Below are positions 38,486 through 48,829 of a DNA stretch of 64,000 nt, in pieces; position 1 is the stretch's first letter, and each line of letters begins with the position of its first letter. Made by a program: the position numbers and the translations under genes. The DNA is taken from the NCBI GenBank assembly GCA_028095005.1, contig CM051459.1, forward strand, positions 147,478,901-147,542,900, given 5' to 3'. The notes under the pieces were generated by a model. It worked only from the letters and a program-made list of their open reading frames with translations, had not been told where the DNA came from and did not search any database. The DNA is from Rhynchospora pubera. Lineage: Eukaryota > Streptophyta > Magnoliopsida > Poales > Cyperaceae.

Positions 38486-40247
38486 TGTTAGGAAATTGCC
38501 CAATTTTAATTTTGTGACTAATTACCCTTAATTAATCCAATTAAAACACAAGCAACACGAGATCTAGTACTTTAAGCAATAGACACAAAGAGAAAGAGGA
38601 GAAATCGATACCTCCCGCGAAATCGTATTCGCGGGGCTCGACCAAGGCATGGGAATCGATGGCGTGCCTTCTCCACCGTCTCCACCACGTCTCGTAACCG
38701 CCCTCGAGTCCACCAAGGAGGATTAATCACGTTCTACAAGGTACGTGCTAGCATACCCAAAGAACAAGCCTAATCCCTATGGTTTTCTCTCTTGCATCAA
38801 TCAACAACCTTGATTTAGTGGAGAGAAAATAGCTCAACACATGAGCAAAAGAGAGAAGGAGAGGGTGAAAAGTGGCGGCCTCATGGGAGGAAATGAGAAG
38901 AGAGAGAAAGCTAGGTGGAGGCTCTCATAAGTGGTCCTTATATAGAGCACAAAACCTAATTGACCTCTTGCATAATTACAACTATGCCATCCCACCTACC
39001 ACCATAATGGGCAGCCACGAAATGGGCCTTTATGGGCCATTTAACCCCTTCATTTGGACCATTAATTCATATAATTAAGGTCCCTCAACTTTGCTCTTTA
39101 ATTGGGCTATATATTTGCTATTTAAATAACGGCCCAATTCATCAATATAACCATTTATATTAATAAGTGTTGAACTAAATTAATTATTAACTCATTAATA
39201 ATTGTTTTAGGATTAGTTAATGCATTAATTTATTTCTATATGATCCATTGACTTAATTAATTATAACGGTTCGCAACGGTATATAATTAATTAATCAATC
39301 TTATCATATTTCCACAGAACTTACTGCTGTGAATAAATAAATAATGCACTGTGTGATTAATGTCCTATTTGTGTGACCCTTTGAGGATTTATGCTATGTT
39401 GGCCATGGAATTAAATCGTTATTTAATTCCAATAATCATAAGCGGTATCTAGCAACACGTTATGACTCCCAATTCGCATAAATAGTGTACTGCTACAATA
39501 TTTCAATCCTGCATAAGAGAATAAATATGTTTCTCTATTTTGATTCTTATGTCTCACGATATCATCGTATAATCCAAGATAGGAATGTGTCATTCTTGCA
39601 GATTATACGTTTCTTGATCTAGAGTTGATCGCTTAGTTGCGCGCATACGATCCAACTCCATCAAGGGGCCCAAACAAATATCGTCACTCACTAAGTGAAT
39701 TAATGAGGGACATACGGTTTTCTTGATGATTAGCTTTTCCCCGCACAATTCAAGAGAACGTAAATCAAGTCCGTATAGCAGCCCTTAACGGGAATCAGCG
39801 GTAGACGAGATTTATAGAACCTATCCTCATGTGGAAAAGATAATCATCTCAAACTTAGAACCAAAAATCATAACGAAATAAACAATGACACATAACACAA
39901 TCCATATGTTTATTTCGTTGGGTCAAGTCCTGTACTATGTTCCATAACATATACATATGCAATTAAGTTGGTAACTCTTTACCTATGATTTGTAGAACTT
40001 AATCATCACTTAACTTGCATACTAATCTTATATGATAATTAATGTTCCTTGTTAATTATCAAGATTATGGACCGTTTAGATTTATTATTGTCATTCTAAA
40101 GAATGATTCACAGAGATCTACAATTCAGATCCTCAACCTGAATGATCTGTCAATAATAAACCTAGGAACAGATGATAATATATCATCCAAAACATAAACT
40201 AATATTTAAGTCATTAAATTATTGACTTCTAGGACATAACTCCAACA
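38486..40247 (-). repeat. 5' LTR of the Copia-type element
   Basis: 1762 bp from TGTTGGAGTTATG (minus strand, 40247) to CAATTTCCTAACA (38486). It has canonical TG...CA termini and adjoins the PBS. Confidence 0.9.
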
Positions 40248-40597
40248 GATGTGTACTATACCAATTCTTAGTTGGCGCCTCGTTTCATCCCGGAGAGAAC
40301 ACAGAGTAGCATACTATCGCTAGCATCTCACTCCATATTCTGTCAAAAAAGAAGGGTGAAATTAACTAAATTGCATTTATGAAAATAAAGTGGTGAAAAC
40401 ATAAAAAATATATTCTTTACATGTTTTTTCTTCAAAAATTATATATATAATATATAAAGAGGTGAGATGATAAATTGTTTTCCTTTTCTTATCTAGTTTA
40501 TCTGAAAAAAGGGACTCTCTCTGGTCTCTGCGATGCAAATTTACTTTGAAATGCATCTTAGATGGGCCCAAACTTCGGAATAAATTAAGGCTGAGAC
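40248..40597 (+). repeat. 350 bp flanking direct repeat, right copy
   Basis: Same length and nearly the same sequence as 30241-30590. It begins directly at the outer end of the 5' LTR. Confidence 0.9.
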
Positions 40598-40654
40598 CAT
40601 GAGTCAGTCAAGCCCATGAGCTAAAAAGTGCTATGCGAGTTGTAAATTGTAGAG

Positions 40655-42147
40655 GGGAATTACTCATGACAATCAGAATTCACGCAATCAGACAATCAAG
40701 AGGGAGCGCTCTCTCCTCTCACGTGACGAAACGGCTCTCCTCTCACCCTATCCCTGCACGATTTATCGCTTCACCCTCACCCTCACGCGACCTTCCCTTC
40801 TCTTCCCATGGGCGCCTCCTCTCTACTCTCCCTCACGCGCCGCCTCTCCGACCAATCCGACCGCCGCATCGCCTCTCCTCTACTTCGCCTCCCCTCCTCC
40901 GTCTGCGTCTCTCCTCTGCTTCGCCTCAACTCTCCTCCGCCTCCGTCTCACCTCAACCTCTCCTCCGCGTCTCGTCTCCTCCACGTCACTGCTCCCTCTC
41001 TTATATCGATCAGATCTGGTTGAGGAAGAAGGAAGTAGAAATAAAAAAGGATAAGAAGAGAAAAGAGGTTTAGATCTAGTTCTGTTACAACTTTGGAGTA
41101 ACTAAATTACTGTTAGGGATGATATTAATCAATATAAGGGAGTATCTAATACGTATAATGGAGTAAATAACATTCACATCTGATTCTGCTGTTTATTTGG
41201 AGTAACTAAATTATTATAAGGGAGGAAATTGATCAGTATAAGAGAGTAAATAATATATACAACAGAGTAAATAATATTCATACCTGATTCTGTAGTTGTC
41301 CGGGAGTAACTAAATAGCTATAAGGGAGTAAATAACTAGCATAAAAGGAGTTTCTAATATGTATGAGAGAGTAAATAACATTCATAACTGATTCTACTAT
41401 TGTTTGGGAGTAACTAAATAACTATAAGGAAGTAAATAAGTAGTAATAAGGGAGTATTTAATACAAGTAAGGGAGTAAATAATATTCATATATGATTATG
41501 CTATTGTTTGGGAGTAACTAAATAGTTATAAGGGAGTAAATAACTAGCACCAAAGAAGTATCTAATATGTATAAGGAAGTAAATAACATTCATAATAGAT
41601 TCTACTGTTGCTTGGGAGTAACTAAAAAACTATAAGGGGGTAAATAATTAGCAGTAAGAGAGTATTTAATACAAATAAGGGAGTAAATAATATTAATTTC
41701 TAATTTTGATAACTGCAGGGCTGGGCTGGGCGACGGGAGGCCTGCGCGATGACGACGGCAGGGCTGGGCGACTGTGACGGGAGGGATGCGCGATGGCGAC
41801 GGGAGGGTTGCGCGACGACGACGGCGAGGCTGGGTGACTGTGACGAGAGGGCGCGACGGCGATGGAGAAGGGGCGCGGTGAGAGGTCGCATGGGAGAGAA
41901 TGGGCGGAGACAGAGGGCTGGTGGGGAGAAGGGGCGGAGCCAGCTGGCGCGTGGGGGTGAGAGGGAAGGGACGCACAGATGAGACGGGGAGAGAGAGTGA
42001 GGGAGCCAAGGGTGCGGGGTGAGAGAGGGTGAGGGAACGGATGAGAGCGATTTCCACTTTCGGAAAGGAGTGAATTGCAGTGCACTTGTCTAAAATAGAA
42101 TTTGATTGCGTGATTGCCTTAGAGGCTGATTGCAGTTATCAGCTCCG
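40655..42147. mobile_element. Non-autonomous Mutator-like element
   Basis: ATTGTAGAG(G) occurs at 40646-40655 and again at 42148-42157, a 9-10 bp target duplication as expected for MULEs. The ends are imperfect inverted repeats: GGGAATTACTC..ACAATCAGAATTCACGCAAT on the left matches the complement of ..ATTGCGTGATTGCC..GATTGCAGTTATCAGCTCCG on the right. The interior has a CT-rich block (40690-41030), a six-unit 104 bp array, and a GC-rich GGGCGACGG block (41715-42060). The open frames there are low-complexity Ser/Pro/Arg and probably not proteins. The GC-rich blocks could be captured host exons (Pack-MULE) but I recognise none. Confidence 0.65.
41079..41703. repeat. Six tandem units with exact 104 bp period
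   Basis: GGAGTAACTAAA occurs at 41095 (as GGAGTAACTAAAT), 41199, 41303, 41407, 41511 and 41615, each 104 bp apart. Units have diverged by substitution but not length. Each contains several GGGAGTAAATAA-like sub-motifs. The array lies inside the Mutator-like element. Confidence 0.9.
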
Positions 42148-43488
42148 ATTGTAGAGGACCGAAAAAATAAAAATATTTATGAAATCCGAAAACATTCCAA
42201 AATAATATAATCTTTTTAAATCTATTACTACTTATAAAAAGCACCCATATAAAAGAAATAAACTTGTCATATAAAAGGAGTAAACTTGTCAGATAAAAGA
42301 GTGTAAATAATTTTTATACCAATTATGGACCATTGATTTGTGTAATTTGATTTGATTAGTGGTCTAGATCAAGGTTAGACTTTTCTTAAAAAAATTAAGT
42401 TCTTACCAAATTAGCTATTTATTTAAAAGGAAAGACTAAATTATTGATTTTTCCATATCTTTATTTTCTAACATATAACATTTTATATATAACAAATATC
42501 AACATTTTATTTTTTTTCATTTGCCCACGATATTGAGTACATCTTGTGCTAAGTAGTATTACAATATCAATTTTTGAAAAACCGATAAAAGCGAGACAAG
42601 TATCGGTTTTTCAAAAATCGATATTAACCAGTTAATCTATGATTTGGCTAGTTTCTCTCTATTGATTCCTTCACATACGATTTTCACATATTTAGTAACT
42701 TGTGCCGTATCATGGAGAATTTATTTGCGAATTAATGCACAGCTTTAAACTAGTTTTAACCTACAAACTTACGAATTTTTTACATGGAGGATTCATTTTA
42801 CAATTAGTCAACATGTTTGAATAAAAAAAATATGAGGAATGCTACGGTCCTATGCGTAGGACGGATGTGTTGACCACTAAAATTTTTCAAAAGGCACTCA
42901 AATAGATGGAAATGCGACAAAATGACATAACGCTCAGAAAATTATGAAAAATATTTCAATGGTCTAAAAATAAAAAATTAGCATCATTGAATTCTTTGTA
43001 ATTTTCTGAGCATATCCATGAAATTTTATGTGAAAATGATTTCGGGAGCATCTTCAAATAATTAAAACGAGAAATCATTTTTGCTGAAATTAGCAAATGG
43101 ATTCGTCCATTTCTGAATTAATGGAGATAATAAAAATTCGAAAAATGCTGAAGATGAGGCGTGAATCCTGGTGCATCATGCGCGAAGAGATGAAAAGAAA
43201 ATGAGATTTTGATAACCGTCTCCAGAACCGCCTGTCGCGGCTTTTTCGTCATTATTCCCCTCGAAGGAATTTCTCGAAGAACAATGGGAACATAGCCTAG
43301 ATTCACCTCCCTTAAGGTTTCGATCTCTATGGCGGGTATCTCTCGAAACAAGAGAACCCTGTAAAGAGTCGCTACTTAAAGAAGTTTCTTGATTTAGCGG
43401 GTCCTTTCTTTCCAGTAGGCGCAAGCCCCTACTGTTAATTACCCCGTAGTTGCCTACGAGAACCTCTGATTAAGGGATACAAAGGGTA
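42148..43488. other. Non-coding spacer; 43130-43488 may be organelle-derived
   Basis: The first kilobase is AT-rich and featureless apart from inverted TATCGGTTTTTCAAAAA/TTTTTGAAAAACCGATA copies at 42570-42620. From about 43130 to 43488 composition changes to a balanced, ORF-poor sequence (for example TAGCGGGTCCTTTCTTTCC, AGGCGCAAGCCCCTAC) that has the look of plant mitochondrial DNA. It stops where the long direct repeat begins. The organelle origin is an impression, not a match. Confidence 0.3.
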
Positions 43489-45358
43489 TTGACATAATGG
43501 GCTAAGAAAAGAAACTTTTGGAGTATTATAGTGGAGGACTTAATTGATGGTACCAAACTCAGTGGACGGGACCCAATTAAGGATCGACAAAAGACTACTA
43601 ACTTGACTAAAGGAAGGGAATGGATTTTTGGTTTAGAAGAGGTTTTTTTTGATTGGTGAAAGGGGAGTCTTCACTTGAGGTTATCTATGGTGAACTCTCG
43701 GGGCTATGACTGGCCTTCTTTTGAGAGTGAAAGGAGTTTTGCAACCTTCGGGGCCTCTTTAATGGCTACTCGACGAAAGTTGGTTCTTTTACAACCCTAG
43801 GGACCATCTTCATCGGTCTTCTTAATAAGAGTTGGTTCTTTAACGACCCTAGGGACCATCTTCATCGGTCTTCTTAATAAGAGTTGGTTCTTTAACGACC
43901 CTAGGGACCATCTTAATCGGTCTTCTTAATAAGAGTCGGTTCTCGGGACCATCTTAGTCGGTTTTCTTGTGAGAACAAAAGAGAAGTTTTACAACCTTCG
44001 GGTCCTCTTTGATGGCTACTCGACGAAAGTTGGTTCTTTTACAACCCTAGGGACCATCTTCATCGGTCTTCTTAATAAGAGTTGGTTCTTTAACGACCCT
44101 AGGGACCATCTTAATCGGTCTTCTTAATAAGAGTCGGTTCTCGGGACCATCTTAGTCGGTCTTCTTGTGAGAACAAAAGAGAAGTTTTACAACCTTCGGG
44201 TCCTCTTTGATGGCTACTCGACGAAAGTTGGTTCTTTTACAACCCTAGGGACCATCTTCATCGGTCTTCTTAATAAGAGTTGGTTCTTTAACGACCCTAG
44301 GGACCATCTTAATCGGTCTTCTTAATAAGAGTCGGTTCTCGGGGCCATCTTAGTCGGTCGTCTTATGAGAACGTAAATGGAATTCTTTGGACGAGGGGGC
44401 CCGTAAGAATTTATTTTTTAAGTCATCTAAGGTCGATCTCAACCCTAGCGAGGGACTTTTCCTCAAACGAAGAGGTTTCGGTTTTGACTTTGGGTTTCGT
44501 GTTTGGACTTTTCATTTCTTGATGTTTCACTTGGGATTTTGATGATTTTCATTCACTTTGGCCTTTGCACTTTTGATCTTTTGAAAATACTTTTCTATTT
44601 CAAGATACTTAATCTTGGAAGATATTTGACTTTGGAAAATATTATTTTGAAATCATTTGGTCTTATTTGAAAATATCCATAATTGAGTATTTTTAGACTC
44701 TTGAAAATATTTTTTATACTTGAGTATATTTAGCTTTTGAAAGTAGCATATTTGAAATCTGAATTTTGAAAATACCTAGCATTTTATAACGGAGTTTTAT
44801 TCCATTTTTCTAAAATTCATTTTTAAAGCGAAAATACTTCAAAAATACAAAAGGCCGCTACTTTGACATGATTTCATATCAAAGTATCAGTGAAATCGGT
44901 TTATTTTGATTTTTAGAATTTTATGGTTGTATCATTTGTATTTTTATGAATTTCCTACTATTTTTTTTTATTTCTCTAAGTTTCTGTCTTTGTGGCACTT
45001 TATTACTGGTCCACACCAGCTCGGAGCCTTTGGGGTGCAGAATGGATGTCGCCTAATTAACTCATCCCTGTTTCCGTGTAGCGAGCCGCTGACGGCTTCT
45101 TCGTTTGCTACATCTTCCTTCAGTCACAGAAGATCAGTAATGGGTTAGCGCTGAAGCTTCTGAAGAAGACGGGTTCGATTTCTCGTTAACGGGTTTGTGA
45201 GAAGAATGGGTTTTAATCCGTTAGTGACTCCGGCCATCGCAAGCTATGAGGCATGGCTCTCTAGAATCGTGACAGAGAGAGGAATTCATTCGTGAACTTT
45301 GTTAGGGTTGCGTCAATCTCATTCGGCGGAGGAGTCACGTACTGGTACGACTGTACTG
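43489..45358 (-). repeat. Long direct repeat (LTR-like), left copy
   Basis: It matches 62133-64000 with about three differences that I can see (for example TGGCC/TGACC near 43711 and GACGG/GACAG near 45092) plus one T-run length change. The matching sequence starts TTGACATAATGG. It is still matching where the right copy hits the window end, so the true end is beyond 45358. Confidence 0.9.
43735..44372. repeat. Nested tandem array (52 bp subunit in 198-250 bp higher-order units)
   Basis: The 52 bp subunit TTGGTTCTTTAACGACCCTA..GGTCTTCTTAATAAGAG is grouped into three higher-order units that start with ACAACCTTCGGG at 43741 (as GCAACC), 43991 and 44189. The first unit has three subunits and the next two have two each. 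The same array is in the right repeat. Confidence 0.88.
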
Positions 45359-45420
45359 GGGTTGGGTACAGAGGCTTCCCAATTGAGTTCAATTTGCACA
45401 GGGTGAGTTCTTTCGTAATT
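45196..45420. other. Possible host-gene fragment inside the long repeat
   Basis: On the plus strand a frame reads GGGVTYWYDCTGVGYRGFPI then EFNLHR and stops at a good splice donor (CACAGG|GTGAGTTC, 45402). An in-frame-looking GFNPLVTPAIASYEAWLSRI lies upstream but is separated by a stop at about 45292. The minus strand also has an open frame here (45261-45449). The composition is gene-like, but I do not recognise the family and cannot decide the strand. Confidence 0.25.
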
Positions 45421-48400
45421 GAAGTGATGAAGTGAGAGCGTGATACCATCTAATTCGTTATCAATCTACTCAGCGACGCTGCATAATCAGGTGTACCTAT
45501 TGTTCCAGAAGTAAACTAGGCCTAGTGTTCATAATTTCAAAAGCTGTACTGCACTTTCAGCTTCTAAGTCCTTTTGCATTTGTCACTGATAGCTTTAAAC
45601 AATGTACTGTTTCATGTATGTCTATATATATTTTCCTCTTATTATTAACATTTCATACGGCCATGTGCAGAGAAAGGTCCAGTTCAACCATCTAAAAGGG
45701 ACTTATACATCATAAAAAAAAAAAAAAAAATTATATATATATATTCGTTTACCATTCTAAAATCTAGAGCTAAAAGATCAATTAAGTTGAAATCATCCAC
45801 AGACCTCACCCCATTATCTGCTTATTTACTCCTGTGCATTCTTGGTTCCAACAATTGCAACTATACCATTCTTTGGTTACCATCTAACATCCAAGTGTAC
45901 AGCCCTGACAATTCTGAACCCGTATAAGAAAAGGAAATACAAGACTATCTGGACTTGATCTCGGGCATTACATGTCTTTGCAATCTAGTCCAAAATTTAC
46001 CAAACACCACAATAGAAGGATCATTTAGCAAGATGTCAACAATATAGTACCTAACTTCAATACTTTACAAAGAGGTCCCTTAATTAAAGGTAATAATTAG
46101 ATTGATCTTGTCCGACGTGCAAGTGATGCAACTTATCCTATAAAGTCCCTATACTTGTTATTATTGTAATTTAGCTTATGGGCTGTCAGGATTTGGGCAG
46201 CATGTCGCCTAAATGTGAAGTACATTTAGGAGATCCTCTGAAGTAAGTCAACAATGACTCAAATCAAAGAATCTTGATTTAAGCTGAGGAAACCCCAACC
46301 TAAACCACAACATGCACCTAGTCTGAGCAAATCCTCAAACTAAGTCACATCTCTCAGGCCTGAAACTGAGGAGACCTCATTCCAAGCCGTAATTAGAGAA
46401 ATGTATAAGGGACCAATTGGAGAAGAACTATCCCAGTTCAGAGAGGAAAGAAATAAATTCATAGATAACAAACTTGCTTCACAACGCCTAAAGTCTAAGT
46501 CATGGAATCCATGACCTAAGCTTTCAGTTGTATCATGCATAAAGAGAAGCAGGTATAAAGAGGAGATCATTATCCGATATCTGAATTCACCAATTGCTTA
46601 AACATAAGAAATCACATTTCAGGAAAGCACCAGAAGGATTCTCACGACAAGATGCATATGCACTTTAATCAAAGTAATTTCGTATAACAATCTACTGTCT
46701 AGGTCATAGAATCTGCGAACTAAACATCCATGTTATAAAATAAAATTCAGAGAAAGCACTGAACTGACTGTCATGAGAAGAGATTAATTAAACTTTTAAT
46801 CCTGCATCTCCACTTGCTCAAGCTAAGGAAACCTTAACTTGAACTTCTAGATCTGCACCAAAAGGTTGCAATCGTAACAATTAAAGGTCACAAGAATCCA
46901 ACACCGTTCTTCTATCTTGATTTCCAATTGCCTAAACCATGGAATCCACAGATTAAGCTTTCAGATCTCCAGATAGAGAGCGATACGATCATAAAAGAAT
47001 AGATTCAACTGAGCTCTACCATAAGAATTCAAGAAATGAACTTAACAGTCGGAAAAGCAACTAAGATCATAAAAGAGCACGCGAAATTGCAATTTTACTT
47101 CAAATCCGAAGTTTACAGATCAAATTCGACATCAATATCGTCTCGCCTGACCTATTTCTTACCAATTTGCCTCTTCTTTTCTTCGAGTTGCCCGCAAAAT
47201 TGCCCTTCTTCTCTTGTTTTTACCTGACCTAGCAAGTGTTTGTGTAAATGCTTCTCTTCCAATTGTATGTGTGTGTGTAAAAGAAATCTCTAAAATGTCT
47301 GGAAGTGGAGTCCCCCCTTTTCTCTCTCTTTCGACCTTCTTTTATAGGCGACGCTCCCCGCTTCAATTCCGTCCAGGTGCCGTGTACCTCCGCTTGAGCC
47401 CGGCGGTTTCCCTCTCAACAGATTTCTGTTACGCTTTCTCTTCTTTTCTTCTTTCTTGATCTTGGTTACACACGGAGCATGATAAGCCGTGTTATACTTT
47501 GTGGGTCCAGAAGCTTCGTGTTTCATGCGTGCCATGTGCTCCGTGTGCATTCATTTCTTCCCTTACGGAGGGCTCAAATATCAGGAGGATGACTCCCAGC
47601 GACATCCCTTCTACTTCTTTTCGCATGCCCTTGGCTCCCTGTGGACCGTTTATATTCTCTATCTTTGCTATCATTGGTGCAGAATGAAACGGGCGCACCG
47701 AAAACTCTCTCCTGTGTAGAGGGAAATTTGAATGCTCATGGCTCCTTCTCCATTTCATTGGCACTAGTTTTCTCCATTTATTCAATTTATATGGCTTTAT
47801 GTTTTGTTGAATCCCAAAATAAATTCTTTGGCAGCCTTCCTGATCGAGTTTTCTCATGGGATTCTGAGGATAAATCCATAAAAATATATAGGATTTAATG
47901 GCTTCAATGGTTTTCCAAAAATACCCTTTCCAGTATTTTATTTTATTTTTCGTAAGGTTTTGGGGTCTTTTTCATAAAATGGGGTGCTCCATGAATCATT
48001 CGGGTGGTTTCAGGATTCCATAATATTCTCCATATTTTTCTGAGCTTCTAGGTATTTTTCCATAATTTTTGAGGTTTGTTTGGCATTTTCTACGATTTTT
48101 CTCCATTTCTTTTCTTTTATATTCCATGGAATTATTCAATTGGTTTATGGCTTTTGGCATCATAAAATAGGGTTAAACAAATGCCCCCCACCAGAATAAT
48201 TTGTGACGATTCTGGTGAGGAACAACTTATTCTGGTGGCAATTCTCTCTTCTCTTCTTCTTTCTCTTTTTTTTTTTATCATTCACCATCATGCATTTTTC
48301 TCCATGTCACACACAAGGCAACACTCAACTCTTCACTTCAAATCCTTTGATTTTGTATTTTTGGCGCCTATCTCATCCTTCTTTGACTGGTCCCCTTCAA

Positions 48401-48829
48401 ACTGGTCCCTGACCCTCTTCTTTCAGCTTGCCTACACTTGGTCTTTCAGTTTTGCATTTCCCAATTGGCTTACGGTCTCTCACGGTTCACACGGTGTATC
48501 GGTACTCCTTTGTCTCATTCTACTTCCAGAAGCACACGCTTCCTATTCTCATTGGTTGTCTCTGGTGCCGTTGCAGTGTGTTTCAGTGCCACCTTATCTG
48601 CAGCGTGCTGTTCTACTCGGCTATTCAACGGCCCTCTATGACGCTCAAGCATCCAATAGAGATGCTCCATGTGGCCAAATGAGACATGTCAGCATTAGTA
48701 TACCTTTCTACTACTTCTCACGGCTTTCAAACGGTTCAATCCTTATCCTTCATCACACCCCTTTCGCTTATTTCTCTGACTGACGCCTGGGCCCTGCTAC
48801 TCACTGCACGTGACAACGCACGCTTATAC
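45359..48829. other. Non-coding interior of the giant element
   Basis: AT-rich sequence with an A-run and TA repeat at 45714-45742. It also has a degenerate hairpin-repeat zone (about 46280-46970) and no gene. From 47100 the plus strand becomes strongly pyrimidine-rich. The frames seen at 48181-48783 are Ser/Phe/Leu-rich reading of that tract and are not supported as protein. Confidence 0.5.
46280..46970. repeat. Degenerate hairpin-containing repeats
   Basis: Related blocks recur: TAAGTCATGGAATCCATGAC (46497), TCTAGGTCATAGAATCTGCG (46698), CTAAACCATGGAATCCACAG (46934), CTCAAGCTAAGGAAACCTTA (46817) and TTAAGCTGAGGAAACCCCAA (46278). Several are imperfect palindromes flanked by CTAAG. Spacing is irregular. 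Confidence 0.4.

Larger units (their letters stand above)
30591..40247 (-). mobile_element. Copia-type LTR retrotransposon, non-coding (LARD-like)
   Basis: Two nearly identical ~1.76 kb LTRs (38486-40247 and 30591-32346) enclose 6.1 kb. The minus-strand orientation follows from a primer-binding site TGGTATCAGAGCC at 38484-38472, complementary to initiator tRNA-Met, next to the 5' LTR. A polypurine tract AAGTGGGAGAT at 32357-32347 abuts the 3' LTR. The LTR begins TGTTGG and ends TAACA, as in Copia elements. The interior has no long frame and no recognisable gag, protease, integrase or reverse transcriptase, so movement would need proteins from another element. The LTR identity indicates a recent insertion. 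Confidence 0.88.

Noticed and set aside
40633..42085. Ser/Pro/Arg-rich open frames of 130-150 codons in the Mutator-like element
   Set aside because: They are low complexity, several frames on both strands are open together, and the openness follows from GC-rich composition. No family is recognisable.
43735..44372. CRISPR-like array
   Set aside because: Regular repeats are present, but there are no unique spacers; it is a direct tandem array in a plant retrotransposon repeat.
45440..45460. GATACCATCT as a Copia-type primer-binding site on the minus strand
   Set aside because: TGGTATCA matches but the next bases (CGCTC) differ from the usual tRNA-Met complement, and no LTR end lies beside it.
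48181..48783. 200-codon plus-strand open frame
   Set aside because: It reads a pyrimidine-rich tract as Ser/Phe/Leu-rich peptide, overlaps several equally open frames, and shows no domain. More likely non-coding leader or interior.
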